In this document: positions 10,247 to 22,376 of the stretch, one piece after another | How the letters are laid out: each line of letters opens with the position of its first letter | How positions within the stretch are numbered: the first letter of the stretch is position 1 | NCBI GenBank assembly: GCA_950295325.1 | Contig: OX485808.1 | Span: 38,027,180-38,091,179, forward strand | Direction of reading: 5' to 3' | Length of the DNA stretch: 64,000 nucleotides | From: Polytrichum commune | Taxonomy: Eukaryota > Streptophyta > Polytrichopsida > Polytrichales > Polytrichaceae | Program-made: the position numbers and the translations under genes | Notes under the pieces: model-generated | Seen by the model: the letters and a program-made list of their open reading frames with translations, nothing else | Told to the model about the DNA's origin: nothing | The model's database searches: none

Positions 10247-11821
10247 CTATACTACTAGAAAGGAACGCAACATACCTAGAAAAATGCACCAATGTAAATA
10301 CTGCAACTCTTTACATATTTCCACAAATGATGGCCGTGCACTAGCCTCCAGTTCCCAGCATCTTGCAATCAAGGTCTTCAGGTCTCCAGGACACATATCA
10401 GGTAACCGAGGATGTTCACCACACAAAACCTTCCTTTTCACTTGCGAAAGACTACCAATTTCCCAAAATGGTTCGTTTCCGGTCAAAATCTCATAACAAA
10501 GCATCCCAAAGCTATAAATGTCGCTCTTGAATGGATACTTGAGCACCTCCTCACTGCCTGAGATAGATTGTGCTTGTCCTGGAACCACAATCATTTCTGG
10601 GGCCATCCATCTGGTTGAACCCTTATTCAAAGACTGACACGAAAATGTGCTGCTGTACTCCTGTTCCTTGGAGATCCCAAAATCAGCCACTTTCACATGG
10701 ACAACTCCTTTTCCCTTCACATACTTGACTAGAATGTTATGTGATTTCAGATCTCTGTGCAAAATTCTCTTCTCATGGATGTGCTTCATGGCTTCAGCTA
10801 CCTGAAGCATGATGTCAACAGACTCCTGCAAGGTGAATGGAACCTTGCAACTGCTACCCGACTGGAATCTTTCTTGAATCAGGAAATGCAGGTCAGTATC
10901 CATCAACTCCATAACAATGGAATTCTCACGTTTGTTTATCGCATAACAAATCAATGGCACAATATTAGAGTGTGATAAACGCTGTAAAATCGAGACTTCA
11001 TGCAGGAAAATGGGATAGAGCTCCTCTCCGAAGAAAGTTTTCGCAGCCATTTCAGCTCCCAGCCAAGTTGTTTTCTGCACTAAAGTACCCATGGTACCTT
11101 TTCCCAATGTCTCCTTACGTTGAAGACTTCCATACTCCACTTCCCAATGGCGTGACTCAGCCTGGGCTTGTTGGAACTCCAACCTTTGCAGTACATATGT
11201 AGCAAGACAACATTGTTCATTCTTCGGATTGTTTGGGTCGTGTATCACCTTTTCCAATCTCTTCACCAGAATGCCTCGATCGACAGAAGCTTTTGCTTGC
11301 ACTATATTGAATTCATCTGCGTGTTGATTCTCAAGTTCGGTCCGTTCTAGGGTTTGTGATGTGCTTCCCAAAATCTTGTGCAAACGTAGCATGAGTAATT
11401 CCAATTGAAATGCTCTCGTAGCCACATGCTTAGACACATCAGTTAGAATCGTGACACTTTGTATCCACTTATCTTTGGAACAGTTCAGGATGAACCTCTC
11501 CATCTCGTTCACTAACTGATAGAGGAGTTTACAAACTTTGAGGAACTCTCCTGCATACCTAAGAGACGAGGAAGGTAGTGTAGTGTCTAAACCCTTGCTC
11601 TTTATCAACGTCACAACCATCTCCAGTTTATGGACTAGGTATCTGCACTGCTCGTGATGGACTTTCACATTTGAGCCTTCAGAAGTCATGTCTTGCACTT
11701 GATGCAAGCATTGTTCCACAAGCTGTAAATACCTCTTAGGCGTCTCTTGGCGAGAATCTGTTTTCCAGGGCGTTTTAAGTATGCGGCCTATCCAGGCAGG
11801 TGAAGATCTAGGTGCAGTCAT
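10247..11821 (-). CDS. MLKL-like protein kinase with N-terminal helical domain
   Basis: A single exon of 524 residues from ATG at 11821. Residues 1-220 are helical, with the Cys/Leu pattern (HHEQCRYLVHKLEMVVTLI ... FLKVCKLLYQLVNEMERFI) of the four-helix domain in plant MLKL-like proteins and related cell-death adaptors; this assignment is from pattern, not alignment. The kinase domain (about 235-510) has GKGTMG, the VAxK-type lysine in EMAAK (K261), HRD at 355-357, DFG at 380-382, WMAPE at 405-409 and the SDIYSFGM helix, so it should be catalytically competent. In angiosperms MLKL proteins act in immunity-linked cell death at membranes. A possible donor near the 3' end (CTAG|GTATG, ~10275) means the last ~10 residues could be replaced by a downstream exon. 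Confidence 0.8.
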   Translation of the reverse strand: MTAPRSSPAWIGRILKTPWKTDSRQETPKRYLQLVEQCLHQVQDMTSEGSNVKVHHEQCRYLVHKLEMVVTLIKSKGLDTTLPSSSLRYAGEFLKVCKLLYQLVNEMERFILNCSKDKWIQSVTILTDVSKHVATRAFQLELLMLRLHKILGSTSQTLERTELENQHADEFNIVQAKASVDRGILVKRLEKVIHDPNNPKNEQCCLATYVLQRLEFQQAQAESRHWEVEYGSLQRKETLGKGTMGTLVQKTTWLGAEMAAKTFFGEELYPIFLHEVSILQRLSHSNIVPLICYAINKRENSIVMELMDTDLHFLIQERFQSGSSCKVPFTLQESVDIMLQVAEAMKHIHEKRILHRDLKSHNILVKYVKGKGVVHVKVADFGISKEQEYSSTFSCQSLNKGSTRWMAPEMIVVPGQAQSISGSEEVLKYPFKSDIYSFGMLCYEILTGNEPFWEIGSLSQVKRKVLCGEHPRLPDMCPGDLKTLIARCWELEASARPSFVEICKELQYLHWCIFLGMLRSFLVV

Positions 11822-12998
11822 GATTCTAAACAACAACTCACCAAGTCACGATGGACTGAGAATTTCTCCACAACCTGTGCCCAACTATGATAACGTAAAC
11901 GAGGGAATATTAGGTATGGGTGTCAGATTTACTAACCATAAAGTGCAACCGTCCAAGTTGGTTATTCTCCTAGAAAGTTGAGGTATAAAACACTTCAGAT
12001 TGTAAGGCCATGGCCAATTGACTTCCTTGAACCGTGCCATTCGGGGTAAAACAGTCCCCAAAAAATACGTTCACAAAACAAATCCACAACAATTGCAGCC
12101 GAAGAGATTCCCCTGATTTCATTGAAATCGAGGTGTAAAGAGGTTTCACAGATCCTTCACTTATCGTTGGTGTCTTATTTGAGAGTTGCACTACACAGAC
12201 ATGCGTAAAAGTAGGCTTCAGAACCTACTCAAGGTGTTTTGCAAGCTGAAGTCTTGTTAGGGAGAGACAATGACTTGAATTTGGAGGGGAACTTATTGCC
12301 AAGTGATCGGTTCTTTTCAAACTGTGTCTCTGCTACTATAACTCCATACTAGCATGTAACCTAGAGTATGAGCTTGAAAGTCTCCTTGTCTTGAAAATCT
12401 AAATTGGAGTCTTTTGTCATTCTCCTTGCTTTGACATTATAATCACAAAAAGGCAAGATAAGAATTCCACTTACAATTACAGCCCCTGTTACGTGGCAAT
12501 TAATTAAAACGGAAGAACGAACACACTAGAAGCGCGACCCGAGGTGAATCTGAAGGGTATCCAAACATCCATCGGTCTTGAAGTTGCTCCACAAAGCAAG
12601 CGATCACAGGAACACCTCCGCTAAGCACTGCAACATATGCTTACATGTTACAGAGTATACTACGAAAGAGCCTCGCGTTGAGAGCGCAGGAGCTAAGTAA
12701 TGGTCTAATAACTTGCCAATCCTCTCCCTGCGTCTCCGAGCCAAGCTCCCGTGCACTGCCTCCACGCAAGGGAGTGTCGTGGACTCTGCAAACCCTAAAC
12801 TCCGGCACGTCAACCAGTTCAGGCCCCGATCACAGCAAAAAATTTGTCCGGTTGTAGCCGCAATATTGCTGGGGATTATGTCCAGGAATAGATATTCGCC
12901 CACCACTTTGCGCAGTCTTATAGCTGGAGATGCTAACGGATGATGATGCCAGAATTGGTCGGTGTGATCAGTCCCTAGGGGGCTTCCACCGTTTATGG
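11822..12998. other. upstream region of the kinase gene; no gene recognised
   Basis: Probably includes the kinase promoter and 5' leader. Short frames occur on both strands but none has family motifs or splice context I can support. Confidence 0.4.
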
Positions 12999-13400
12999 TA
13001 TCGAAGGGCCGCTGTACACTACAGTGGAGAAGTGCACCGGTCTGTCAAGAATTTTAGCCCTCGACATGGTTATTTGGGGCGAGGGATGGTATGCCAGAGA
13101 AGAAGAAATGACAATAAATAATGCCGTAAGAAGTCTTGACCGGCCGTAGTGTAACCACCTAGAGGAGAAGTGTATTGGACAACTTCACCAAGAGGATAAG
13201 TCCTCCGGACTACTTCACAAAATCGTCATAGCTGGTCATAATAGAAACCTTACCCCCTAAATGACCGTTGTATTGATCTTTAAAAAAATTATATTGACAA
13301 CAGAATGAAACGTATATGGCAATGTTTTAGAACTTCATTCATGACAAGAATTTGTTTGAAAATGTTCCACCTTCATAATACATCCAAATTAAGGTAAAGT
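12999..13400 (+). repeat. dispersed repeat, direct copy of 35163-35620
   Basis: The two segments align over roughly 400 bases ('gtggagaagtgcaccggtc', 'gaagtcttgaccggc', 'gaaaccttaccccctaaatg', 'aatacatccaaattaaggta'). The left edge begins GGGCC(G/A)CT(G/T)TACACT, a terminus like that of Tourist-type MITEs. No right terminal repeat was found for this copy. Confidence 0.75.
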
Positions 13401-14855
13401 TGTTGATGGTATTAAAGTGTCATATGCGTAATAGTGTCACTTACTGCAATTTGAGGCGTATGTTAGGTTATGATCAACAACTTCACCAATAGTGTAACCT
13501 TATGACACTTGGCGTTCAAATGCACTTACTAATATCCCGCCATGAGTATGGTCAATACACCGTTTATGGTATTTAGTGTCATGTCCATTATTTGCGAAGG
13601 GCCTACACTATATGCCTAGAGGTTTCAAAGTGTCATGCACGCTAATTGCCCATACGATTCCATTCGTCAACACAAGTAGCTTTTTTAAATGACAAAATAT
13701 CCACATTATGACAATTAGAGTAGCACATTGGGATAAGTTAGATAATAGTCTTGCATTTTTGCATGCAAGGGGAAGATATTTTTTAGCATACTAATGGCAA
13801 GCGTCATGTGTTTATATTTTAGTATGCAAGAGGGAGATATTCTTGAACACACTAATGCCAAGTGTCATTGTGTACACTTCTCGGGGGGTTCACTCCCTCT
13901 TATATTTTGCATACACGTGCGTTCGGGACCTATTTATTGGGGGGGTTATTTACCTCGCAGAAAAGATTATAAGGTGATGGTATTTTACATGTAAACATGT
14001 TTCATTATTTTTAAATCCCCTATTTTACATGTACATTTTTTACAAAATTTATCTACAATGAATATATTGGATCTTATTTTTTATCGCACGTTGTTCTACG
14101 ATTTTCGCCAGTGAACCCCCCGAGGTACACTTTAGTCAATTGGTAGACCATAATGTAACATGGGCATGCACCTCATAATAGAATTGAACATAGTCACGCC
14201 AAGATATTGGTAAGTGCACTAGTTGAACGCCAAGTGTCATGACCTTCAACTTGTCAATTGACATATCACTCCTTAAATGCATGTCACGTGACATATGAAA
14301 TTTTGTAATACCTGTCAACATCTTATCACCAAATATTGTCGATGTAATATGCTTGGAGCTTTGTGCATCCACCTTTGCAACCGTTTTTGGAGGTTACAAC
14401 TTAGTGAGCTTGCATTTCACACGTCTTTGCTTGCTATTCAACAGCAAGTGGGTCAATTTTCCAATCATTGTTGATTTATCAATATCGCTTTGTATTTGAA
14501 GCATAGATAGATTTTAGTGACAATTTTTAGAGAGCACTCGACTCACAAGTACATTATTCCATTTTTGCAAAGTAAGAGTGTCAAAAAGCATGTTGAGTTT
14601 TGACCAACATGTCAGAAAAGGGTGATGTAAAACTTGGCCATTACATGAAAGGCAAGCTCCTTTGTCAATAATCAACATTGCACTAGGTGTTTGGATATAA
14701 ATAAAATTTCACTTTAAAAATTTACTTTTGTCGACAAGTGGTATAATATTGGCAATTAGCAAACGTGGCACTTGAGACCTTTAGGCATTAAGTTTAAACC
14801 CATCGCAAATAGTGTACATGACATTAAATACCATAAATGGTACAGTCTAATTCTA
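13400..14855. repeat. nested inverted repeats (foldback-like region)
   Basis: Three sequence blocks recur in inverted orientation: 13498-13560 against 14180-14240 ('gacacttggcgttca'), 13552-13650 against 14750-14855 ('tttatggtatttaatgtcatg' type), and 13877-13900 against 14106-14128 around 'agtgaaccccccgag'. The order is A-B-C...C'-A'-B', so it is not a simple two-armed hairpin. No coding sequence. Confidence 0.55.
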
Positions 14856-15096
14856 AGGTAATGTTTTACAACTATGGTTAGTTTTTAATGTTTATCATGA
14901 CTCTCAACTTGGATTTTAGAGTTACAAAGTTACGATTTTGATTGATATGTGAATGTAATAAGAGATTTTTGGAACAATATGTGGAAGTTTTGAGCTTTCA
15001 TGTACTATTATGATTTTTCAAAGTCAAAAGTGACAAGATCATTAAATAACCAGACATGTCCCCCGATTTTGAACTTAGGATGGTTAGCAATTTTGA

Positions 15097-15685
15097 GCAA
15101 GCACGGTCAATTACACATAAAAAATGCTTTGGTATATTAAAATGAATGTTTTTGGCCAAATGCCTAAAAGTAGTAGTAGAGTCTTGTCTAAATTGAAATT
15201 ATTTTATGGCGCCCTCTATTGTTGTGTTATGTACTCAAATACAAAATCTCAACATGAGATCTTTTGAACGTATCATTAAAAATATTTCTCCAAAAATAAT
15301 GGCCAAATATGGTTTTGGATGTAGATTTCATGACCCTTAATATTTTGATGTTTTCTTTTTTTCCTAATTCCTTGAATATATAAACTTGAGGGTATTACTA
15401 CAAAATCTGTAGAAAAACATTCAACGTTTTTAACATTTTAAAAGAATTCCAAAAAAATAAGTGTTCAATATTCCTACTTGCACACTACTTGCACCATCTA
15501 TTAAAAACATGTGCAAATTTATTGAAAAAACATTTGTCTACATAAATTGCTTGGCTTTGTAGATCAAAGTGTTTTCAAATGTTTATGATTTTTTCCATCA
15601 CAAACTCAAAGTTAGTATATTGTTTGGAATTACTTTCACTTACACTTATGTAGGGTAATGGAGTTGTGTAATTGACCATGCTTGC
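15097..15685. mobile_element. MITE-like element, 589 bp, 21-bp TIRs
   Basis: Left end GCAAGCACGGTCAATTACAC and right end TGTAATTGACCATGCTTGC are inverted repeats over 21 bases with one mismatch. A second copy with the same ends lies at 57893-58476. No transposase and no clear target duplication, so the superfamily is unassigned. Confidence 0.65.
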
Positions 15686-17090
15686 GCCCTATAGTTCATT
15701 TTCTTTTAATCATATATAAATGTACTTTTGGTGTCCCTTCTTAGATCCACACCTACCACAAACCACTCTAATGTACATGGTGTACACTTGGCGCCATTCA
15801 CGACTGGGGTACCAAGAATGAGTGTCTAATGGTTAAAGGACCAAAGTAGATAACTTTACATAGTTGGTGTGCTTAGGTTTGTATTGTGGGGCAAATTTTG
15901 GATTATACCCACATTTAATATTCCATAATGAGTGAACCGACAAGGAATAGGGTTATCTAAGATATCATTTTGATTCCTTAACAAACATCTATGGTTGATA
16001 TCAGAACTGTTGACCTTAGGATTAAGGGATGAAAAGGACAACAAAAATTAATTGAAATGATCCCAATTTTTCCGTCACACTTATCGTTCTATTGCATCCC
16101 AATAGAACTAAAAATGTATAGCATACCAATTTGTATAGCTTTACATATGACACCAAACATGGCCAACATTACACAATAACATGGCTACGTGAAAAAGGAA
16201 CATTTCGAATTAGGATTGGACATAATAAAATATATGTATGGACACATGACACTTACACCAAGGTACTAGGATGCAAAACATGAAATAATTCACTTTTGTT
16301 GTACATTTCAATAATGAAATTGCCAGCGATGTGGCCCAAACAAGTCCTATGACTTCTTACAAGTCCTATAACCTATCTACTCATTTCATAAAGGATTTAT
16401 GTATTATTAGTTATTATTTAATAATAAATAATGTCTTTCTTGATAAATCCTATGACCTATCTACTTATCTATTTAAATTTTATTAATTAAATAATAGTGA
16501 ATCATATTAAACATCGAGATCTAATGCGACATAGTCCTTAATTCCTTTGTCCCAAAAGTAGTACCCCAATCGTGAATGTTTAATATAACATAAGCAACCA
16601 AATTTTAGCATGTTCACCTTAAAGCCATTGGGGAAACAAAGAACTCATACGGAAGTTCCCATAGGCCACCATCTTGCCACCACAAGGTACTCTAAGGTTT
16701 TGATTGGATTCTCACATTGCAAGTGATTTGGCACAATAAAGGTTGATAGCACCAATCCAACTTAAATCATTTGTCATGAAAAGAATGTGTTATCAAAAAA
16801 CGAGGAGGAAGGAGAAAAGGGGGGGGGGGCTCCCCCACGTCCACCCTGGTGCCACTTTGTGCTCACACATTCATTGTCCGTCACCAAAGTTTCATTGTCC
16901 AAACCAATGTGGACAACATGGTGCGACTGCATCTAACAATTGACAGTCACTAGGTGATGCCCCCAACCCAACCCTTCCTTCACTCACTTGCTGTATTTAC
17001 TACATAACTCTCCAATTGCCCTCTCAATTTTCATTTCTAAGATGAAAAATGCGGGTTAGTCCCTGAAGTCCTCACGAGTAATGAGTCACA
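15686..17090. other. no gene recognised
   Basis: AT-rich non-coding sequence. Near 16395-16435 there is a short AT-only hairpin (ATTATTAGTTATTATT with its complement). A G-run of about ten bases lies near 16821. Confidence 0.4.
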
Positions 17091-17092
17091 TG

Positions 17093-17331
17093 GAAACTAC
17101 ACTGATTATCCCAATTAGTGTGTGTTACTATTCAAAAATCACGCAATCCTATAATTTAATTAACGAGAGTGTAATATGTTACCAAGCACAATTGTGAATG
17201 CTCTATAATGTTCGAACAACCTACAAAACTTTTGGGTAAAAACTGAACTCCCGAAAGAGATGTTATTGCATTCCATAACTCCGAATAGTAACACACACTA
17301 ATTGGGATAATTAGTGTAGTACCATAGTTTC
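17093..17331. mobile_element. foldback MITE, ~239 bp
   Basis: The left arm 17093-17123 (GAAACTACACTGATTATCCC, then AATTAGTGTG) is the inverse of the right arm 17283-17331, which carries a 4-bp difference near its outer end. The arms enclose about 160 AT-rich bases. No coding sequence; no convincing target duplication. Confidence 0.6.
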
Positions 17332-17446
17332 TGGCTAGGTCAGTTCACGGGGACACTACCGGAAAGGCTGGCTTTGAGATTTCCAAACAAACAGTCCGAG
17401 GCGCAACTGGCCAGGGTCCAGGAGGCTTTTGGCATCATCGGTCACG

Positions 17447-17610
17447 CCCTTAGTGTTTCCAAGTCCAACTGGTTCCATGTTGTGACCTTTCGGTTTCGCT
17501 TCACTAATTTGGGGTGTATTCCATAGATCTCTCTTCAATGATCGGTAGTTTCTTCTCAAGTCTTCAACCTTAACTCGTCATTTTTCAAATTCATCTGGTT
17601 CATTTGTGAC
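17447..17610 (+). repeat. dispersed repeat R, copy 1
   Basis: Shares 'gtttccaagtccaac.ggtt..atgttgtgacctt' and a terminal '..ctggttcatttgt.ac' with copies at 20866-21057 and 36881-37068 (same strand) and at 47985-48190 (opposite strand). Non-coding. Confidence 0.6.
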
Positions 17611-17619
17611 TACATTGTT

Positions 17620-20600
17620 TTGTCTAATTAGTGTGGGTAGAAAATTCATTTGGGTTTGTCTTTCATTCAATTTCCAATCATCCATGCCAATATTTCATCA
17701 CAAGTTGGTGACAAGAGAAGGTAGGGTTTTGGCTGATGGATGAACTCATTCATCATCTATGACAATATTTGTTCACTGTAAGCCCTAAACCCCCACCCTT
17801 ATGCGTTGTAGTCCGGGTGAGAGCCTATGGCTCACATGTGTTTGAATGACTTCGCTCACCCGTAAAAATCATTAACCCTTATGTCCAAAGGATAAACATT
17901 GCTCACACACTTTTTATTCCACACAAAACAGTTGCAAGCATTTAGAAATGCTTTTGGTCCTACCAATGCCTTCCCCCCAATTCCACATTAAGCTTTTAGC
18001 TTAGCTTAAGAAAACCCCCCTTCAACTATCAACTAACACCGTTATGTGCCTACCTCTTCCTTTTCCTAAATTAACTAGTCTGCCTACTAACAACCGAGCC
18101 CAATCCTCAACTTCCCACACGATGTGTGAGCCCAGTTCCTGCTTGAGCCACGCAGCTGTTTCGAGCTGGATCAATTGTCCCTCATAGCCACTGGAATGAT
18201 GCCCATGGACTCTGTTGTCGAAGCCCCTCTCACGTTGTGCTGGTGTGTCCTTGACTGGCAGCTCCCGCTATTGATTTCTCGATGGTTGGGAGCTGCTGCC
18301 GTGCTAAATTAGTTCCCCCTGTGCGGACCTGGCCTGGATGCCTTCCTCAGCACCTCTACAACCCTTTGTTGCAACCGGCACTTAACCCATTGCCATTCCT
18401 CCTGGTCCACCGAAGATCGGCCTTCCAGAATCCCAGATTCCCTCAGGCTTCACTTCTTCCCTCCTTCCAGCACTCCTGAACCTACATCCCCGCTTCTGGA
18501 GCTCGCGGTTCCTTAGCTTCAATTTTGGAGCAGAACTGCAGCCGCGGCCACAACATTGCTGCAAGAACAAAAATCAAAATGTGTAGTACATCTCTGGATG
18601 TGAGTACTCCCCACTGTAATGAGGATGGCATTTTTAGTTCCGTTGCGCATTGGCTGCATGTGCTGCCAACTCGCCCCCTGCCTTGACTTCAATCCCTCCC
18701 GGCAGCTCACAGGTATGGTAGCTGCATTGTCTAGGATCTGCCGCAACAAGAGCGGAAGAGTCTCCCGCCGCTGGAGGTTGTATCGTCCTGAGTGCATGCT
18801 CCCACCTCCTTCGCCATTCTTCCCAGTCCCCCTGCCTCCTTGGCGCCTCGGCAGATTGCCTCCCCATCGAGCCACTGCAGCTCCTTTCCCCAGCTCTTGC
18901 CCATCCTAACCCACCGTTATCCGAAGGGAATCTCACGCTAGACTGACCCAGACTCTATTCTGAATCCAGCATCCTTCGCTACGCCTCCTTCCCTCACCAT
19001 ACCACTCTGCCACTACCCAGCATGCTAGCCGAGCTTCTTCGGAATCGAGCAGCTACCATACAACGCCACCTTCTCACCCACAACCCTCTTCAAAGGACGT
19101 CTCTCTCCTCCTTTGCACCGTGCGAGGAGCTGGCCATCCCTCGCCGAAACACACACACACATCAATGGAACAGGGGCCTCCCCAACCGCCAACCGGTCCC
19201 TTGGTCCGGATTTTGCTAGGGTGCGCAACCCCCCCCCTACCCTTAAACGAACACTAGTAGTACCTAATGAACTTAGATCAAACCCAACTATCATTTCTAA
19301 AGCTATCAAGCCTAATTCAAAACCATTGTCTAACCTCTAATTTGATTCGCTTAATATTCAAACGCTAAAATGCTAATCCCCTACCCTCGCCTCTAACTCA
19401 CTTAGACCAGAGATACTCACTCTTTTTATGTTTTAATAAAGTAATAATAAATCCAAACTCAAACCTTAATCAATTCCAAACTTAAAACACATGTGGGCAC
19501 ATGCTTTTGGGCTCACAAGAGGCAAATTCATGAGAGAAATTATCGAATTTTTTTGATTTCGGACCCTATATCCTAACCATGGAAGAAAAATCAGCATTGT
19601 TGTGGAATGAAATATGAAAATTGGAGTAAATATTTACTTGATATAATGATGACTTGGTGGTTAGCATACTCTCTCTCCCAAAGTGAAAGTTGGGTTCAAT
19701 CCACCATGACAACACCACATGGCGGTGTTGAAGTCACTCCACACTCTTGCAATGGGGGGAAAGGGGAGCGAAGGCGAAGGCTTTTAACATACCCAATTTG
19801 AATTTGAAATTTCTTTTTCATTTATAAGGGTTTCTTTCTATGGATTTTTGCAAACATGAAGCATTAGAACATAAATAAGTTGCAGAAAATTACCTTGTTT
19901 CTTTGCATTCTTCACAAAATCTAGTTCTATTTCACCTCACAAAGAAATTAATGCTTCCACATCAAAATCTCTTCAATTCTTTGAAACTCCAAATTCTCCA
20001 CTTTCTTCATGCTCCTCTTTCGATGTTATTTTCTTGGATTTTGTTGCTTTTGTTGCAACCTCCATACATGAAGCTTGTTTTCTTTTTGTTGAAGGTTCTC
20101 CATAAACAATTTGGACGTCTACATCATCATCTAGGGTGTGGCCTCTCCACATGGCATTTTGTTTTTTGCATTGCAACTTTTCAACAACCTCTATAGGTTT
20201 AGTGATCGCATTGAGTTGATCATGAGTGTTTGACACTGAAAAATGCACATATGATCTTCTTGCTACAATAGGGTGGAATGGTTGAAATGCATGAGATCCT
20301 ACACTAGACACACCTCTCTTTTGAAATCGGGTGACCCATCAATGATCCTTGTGGCATATTGTGATGAGCTATCCATTCTACAAGCAAGCAATCACACACG
20401 GACAAAGCAAGAGCAAGAAACAAGAAGTGAAGAAGAAACTGATGAATGAAGGTCAAAAGTGTAAAAGGTTTAGGTCTAAAGTTGGCATTCGTTTGATCCA
20501 ACAGTAGAGATCAAGTGCAAAGAATTATATTCTATTTGTGAACTAGTTGGCCCCAAGGCCCTTTGTTGCCCCCCCCCATCCATGAGGGTTCCTTTTGTGC

Positions 20601-20860
20601 CTTGGGGGCCATCTCAAGGCCAACATTTTATAGATTAAAATATTCAATTAATTGTTGGCTTTGACTCCTAGTCTAAAGCTCTGCGGGTTGGCCTTAAACT
20701 CTTGACCAATAGGATCATGAGATTTCCCTTGGCCCTTTATAGTGTAAAGTGGGCCTTAGGGTCCACATGAACGAATGCAAATTGCTTAATAACGCTATGC
20801 TTGAACTTCACTCGGTTAATTCTCAAACTCCTATAAGTTATTTGGGCACAATTAGTCATG
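17620..20860. other. repeat-rich, no supportable complete gene
   Basis: 18100-19340 is relatively C-rich with short overlapping frames on both strands and no domain motif. Near 19658-19702, TGGTTAGCAT and GGTTCAATCC resemble RNA polymerase III A and B boxes about 35 bases apart, as in tRNA-derived SINEs; this is weak. Near 20737 lies an imperfect palindrome (GGCCCTTTATAGTGTAAAGT then GGGCC) resembling MITE ends. Confidence 0.35.
19973..20337 (-). CDS. hypothetical basic/polar ORF, unrecognised
   Basis: A minus-strand frame of about 120 residues that is open after a stop near 20337 and has no ATG at its beginning (the first internal ATG gives MWRGHTLDDDVDVQIVYG). It ends in a Lys/Glu-rich tail (TKATKSKKITSKEEHEESGE). 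It may be the last exon of a gene whose upstream part is lost, or a transposon remnant. No family recognised. Confidence 0.2.
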
Positions 20861-20865
20861 ATCCT

Positions 20866-21890
20866 GCTAGTGTTTCCAAGTCCAACCAGTTAGATGTTGT
20901 GATCTTTTGGGATTTCATTATTAATTTGAAGCACATTCTATAACTTGCTCTAAAAATGATTGGTAATCCTCTTGAAGTCTTGAACTTCAATTGGTTACTT
21001 CTCAAACTCAACTGGTTCATCTGTAACTAGCGGTCAGTTCTCCCTGTTCATTGCCCTCAAATTGACCCCCTTTAAGCTTATGTCTTGGTCTCAGAACTTT
21101 CGTTTCATTGATTTCGTGGCATAAGGTCACATGCTCTTCGCCATCCTAAGGCACATTTTCATGTGCCAACAAGTTGATGAAAACCACTAGATGACAAAAA
21201 TTTGGACCCCCTCGAACTAAAAGTGTGCACTAATTTTCTCCAGAAAACAAAAATTAAGAGATGGCATGATTGTAGGGGATAGTTGAAGGTTTAAGGAGGG
21301 GGACATGACCATCTCACTTTTCTTGAATATGAAAATTTGACTTTCATTTTAGCAGAAGAATTAATATTTCAATAAAGTTGTTGGTGTGGTCACGAGATTG
21401 TTGTGTTCTAGACTATGTTTTTTTAATGGTGCCACATTTTTATTAATCAAACCTTGCTTGAAGTTTCATGATTCTAGGATTTATTTCCATTTTCCTCAAG
21501 ATGTCAAGGTATAAAGTCTTAATCTATCTAGTCATGCAACATCCAAAATGGGTAAGTGCTAGGATGGCCACATTCCAACTAGCAAGTTGGACAACAAGAT
21601 AAATCTCTTTGTGTTGGTCCCCTTACTCCACGTGGAAGTGCTCAACCATCAAAATGCTTGAAGATACTGGCGAAAACTTTGCCCATGTCAACGAACTCTA
21701 GTTTGCTTCACCGGAAGAACCAACACATGAAAATGTGCCCTTATTAGAGTTATTTGTAAAGTAAAGGAGATGAAACCATGCCGGGTTTAGACCCAAACTT
21801 TGAGCATATGAGAATTAACACAAAGTCACCCAAGTTCTTAGTGCTTAAATTGCCATACACAAAGAGTGGTGTTGGGCTATTAAAATCCGT
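20866..21890 (+). repeat. dispersed repeat R, copy 2, with long internal segment
   Basis: Blocks 20866-21057 and 21778-21885 match the minus-strand copy at 47805-48190, where the two blocks are less than 100 bases apart. Here they are separated by about 700 bases, so either this copy contains an insertion or the other lost the middle. Confidence 0.5.
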
Positions 21891-22376
21891 CTTTCTAGCT
21901 TGTTCTACTCGGATGGTTGGACCAAACTAGCCTTACAAAAGTCAATCCAAGATTTGGGATGGTGCGTCCCCTGTGCATACCCTATTTTGGATCCCAAAAT
22001 AAGACACAATGTATGACAAGCTAAGGAGCTTTTCATAGAAAGTTTTCTCAAAGAAGGACCAAATCCACAATTTGTTACCTCTTTGAGGGATTTTACGGAT
22101 AATTCTATTGCCACCAAATTTACACTCGTATGTACAATTAGGTTGCCACACTTCGATTTATCAATATTCCCACTATTTTGAATATGTACATTAAGAAGTC
22201 CCCTAATCGTTATTTTCCTTTGGTTGATGTATAGATGATTAAAGAAAGTTATATGTTTCCGTACCGTGAATTTGACTCAAGGTAAATTGCATATGTAAAG
22301 AGGCAACCTAATTACCCATGTCAGTGACATAATTGGTTGCCTTTCAACAACATAGACTGTAAATTGATGAATGTAC

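Noticed and set aside
18282-19340. Overlapping frames in the C-rich region
   Set aside because: Frames open on both strands with Ser/Pro/Arg-rich content and no domain or splice support; base composition explains them.
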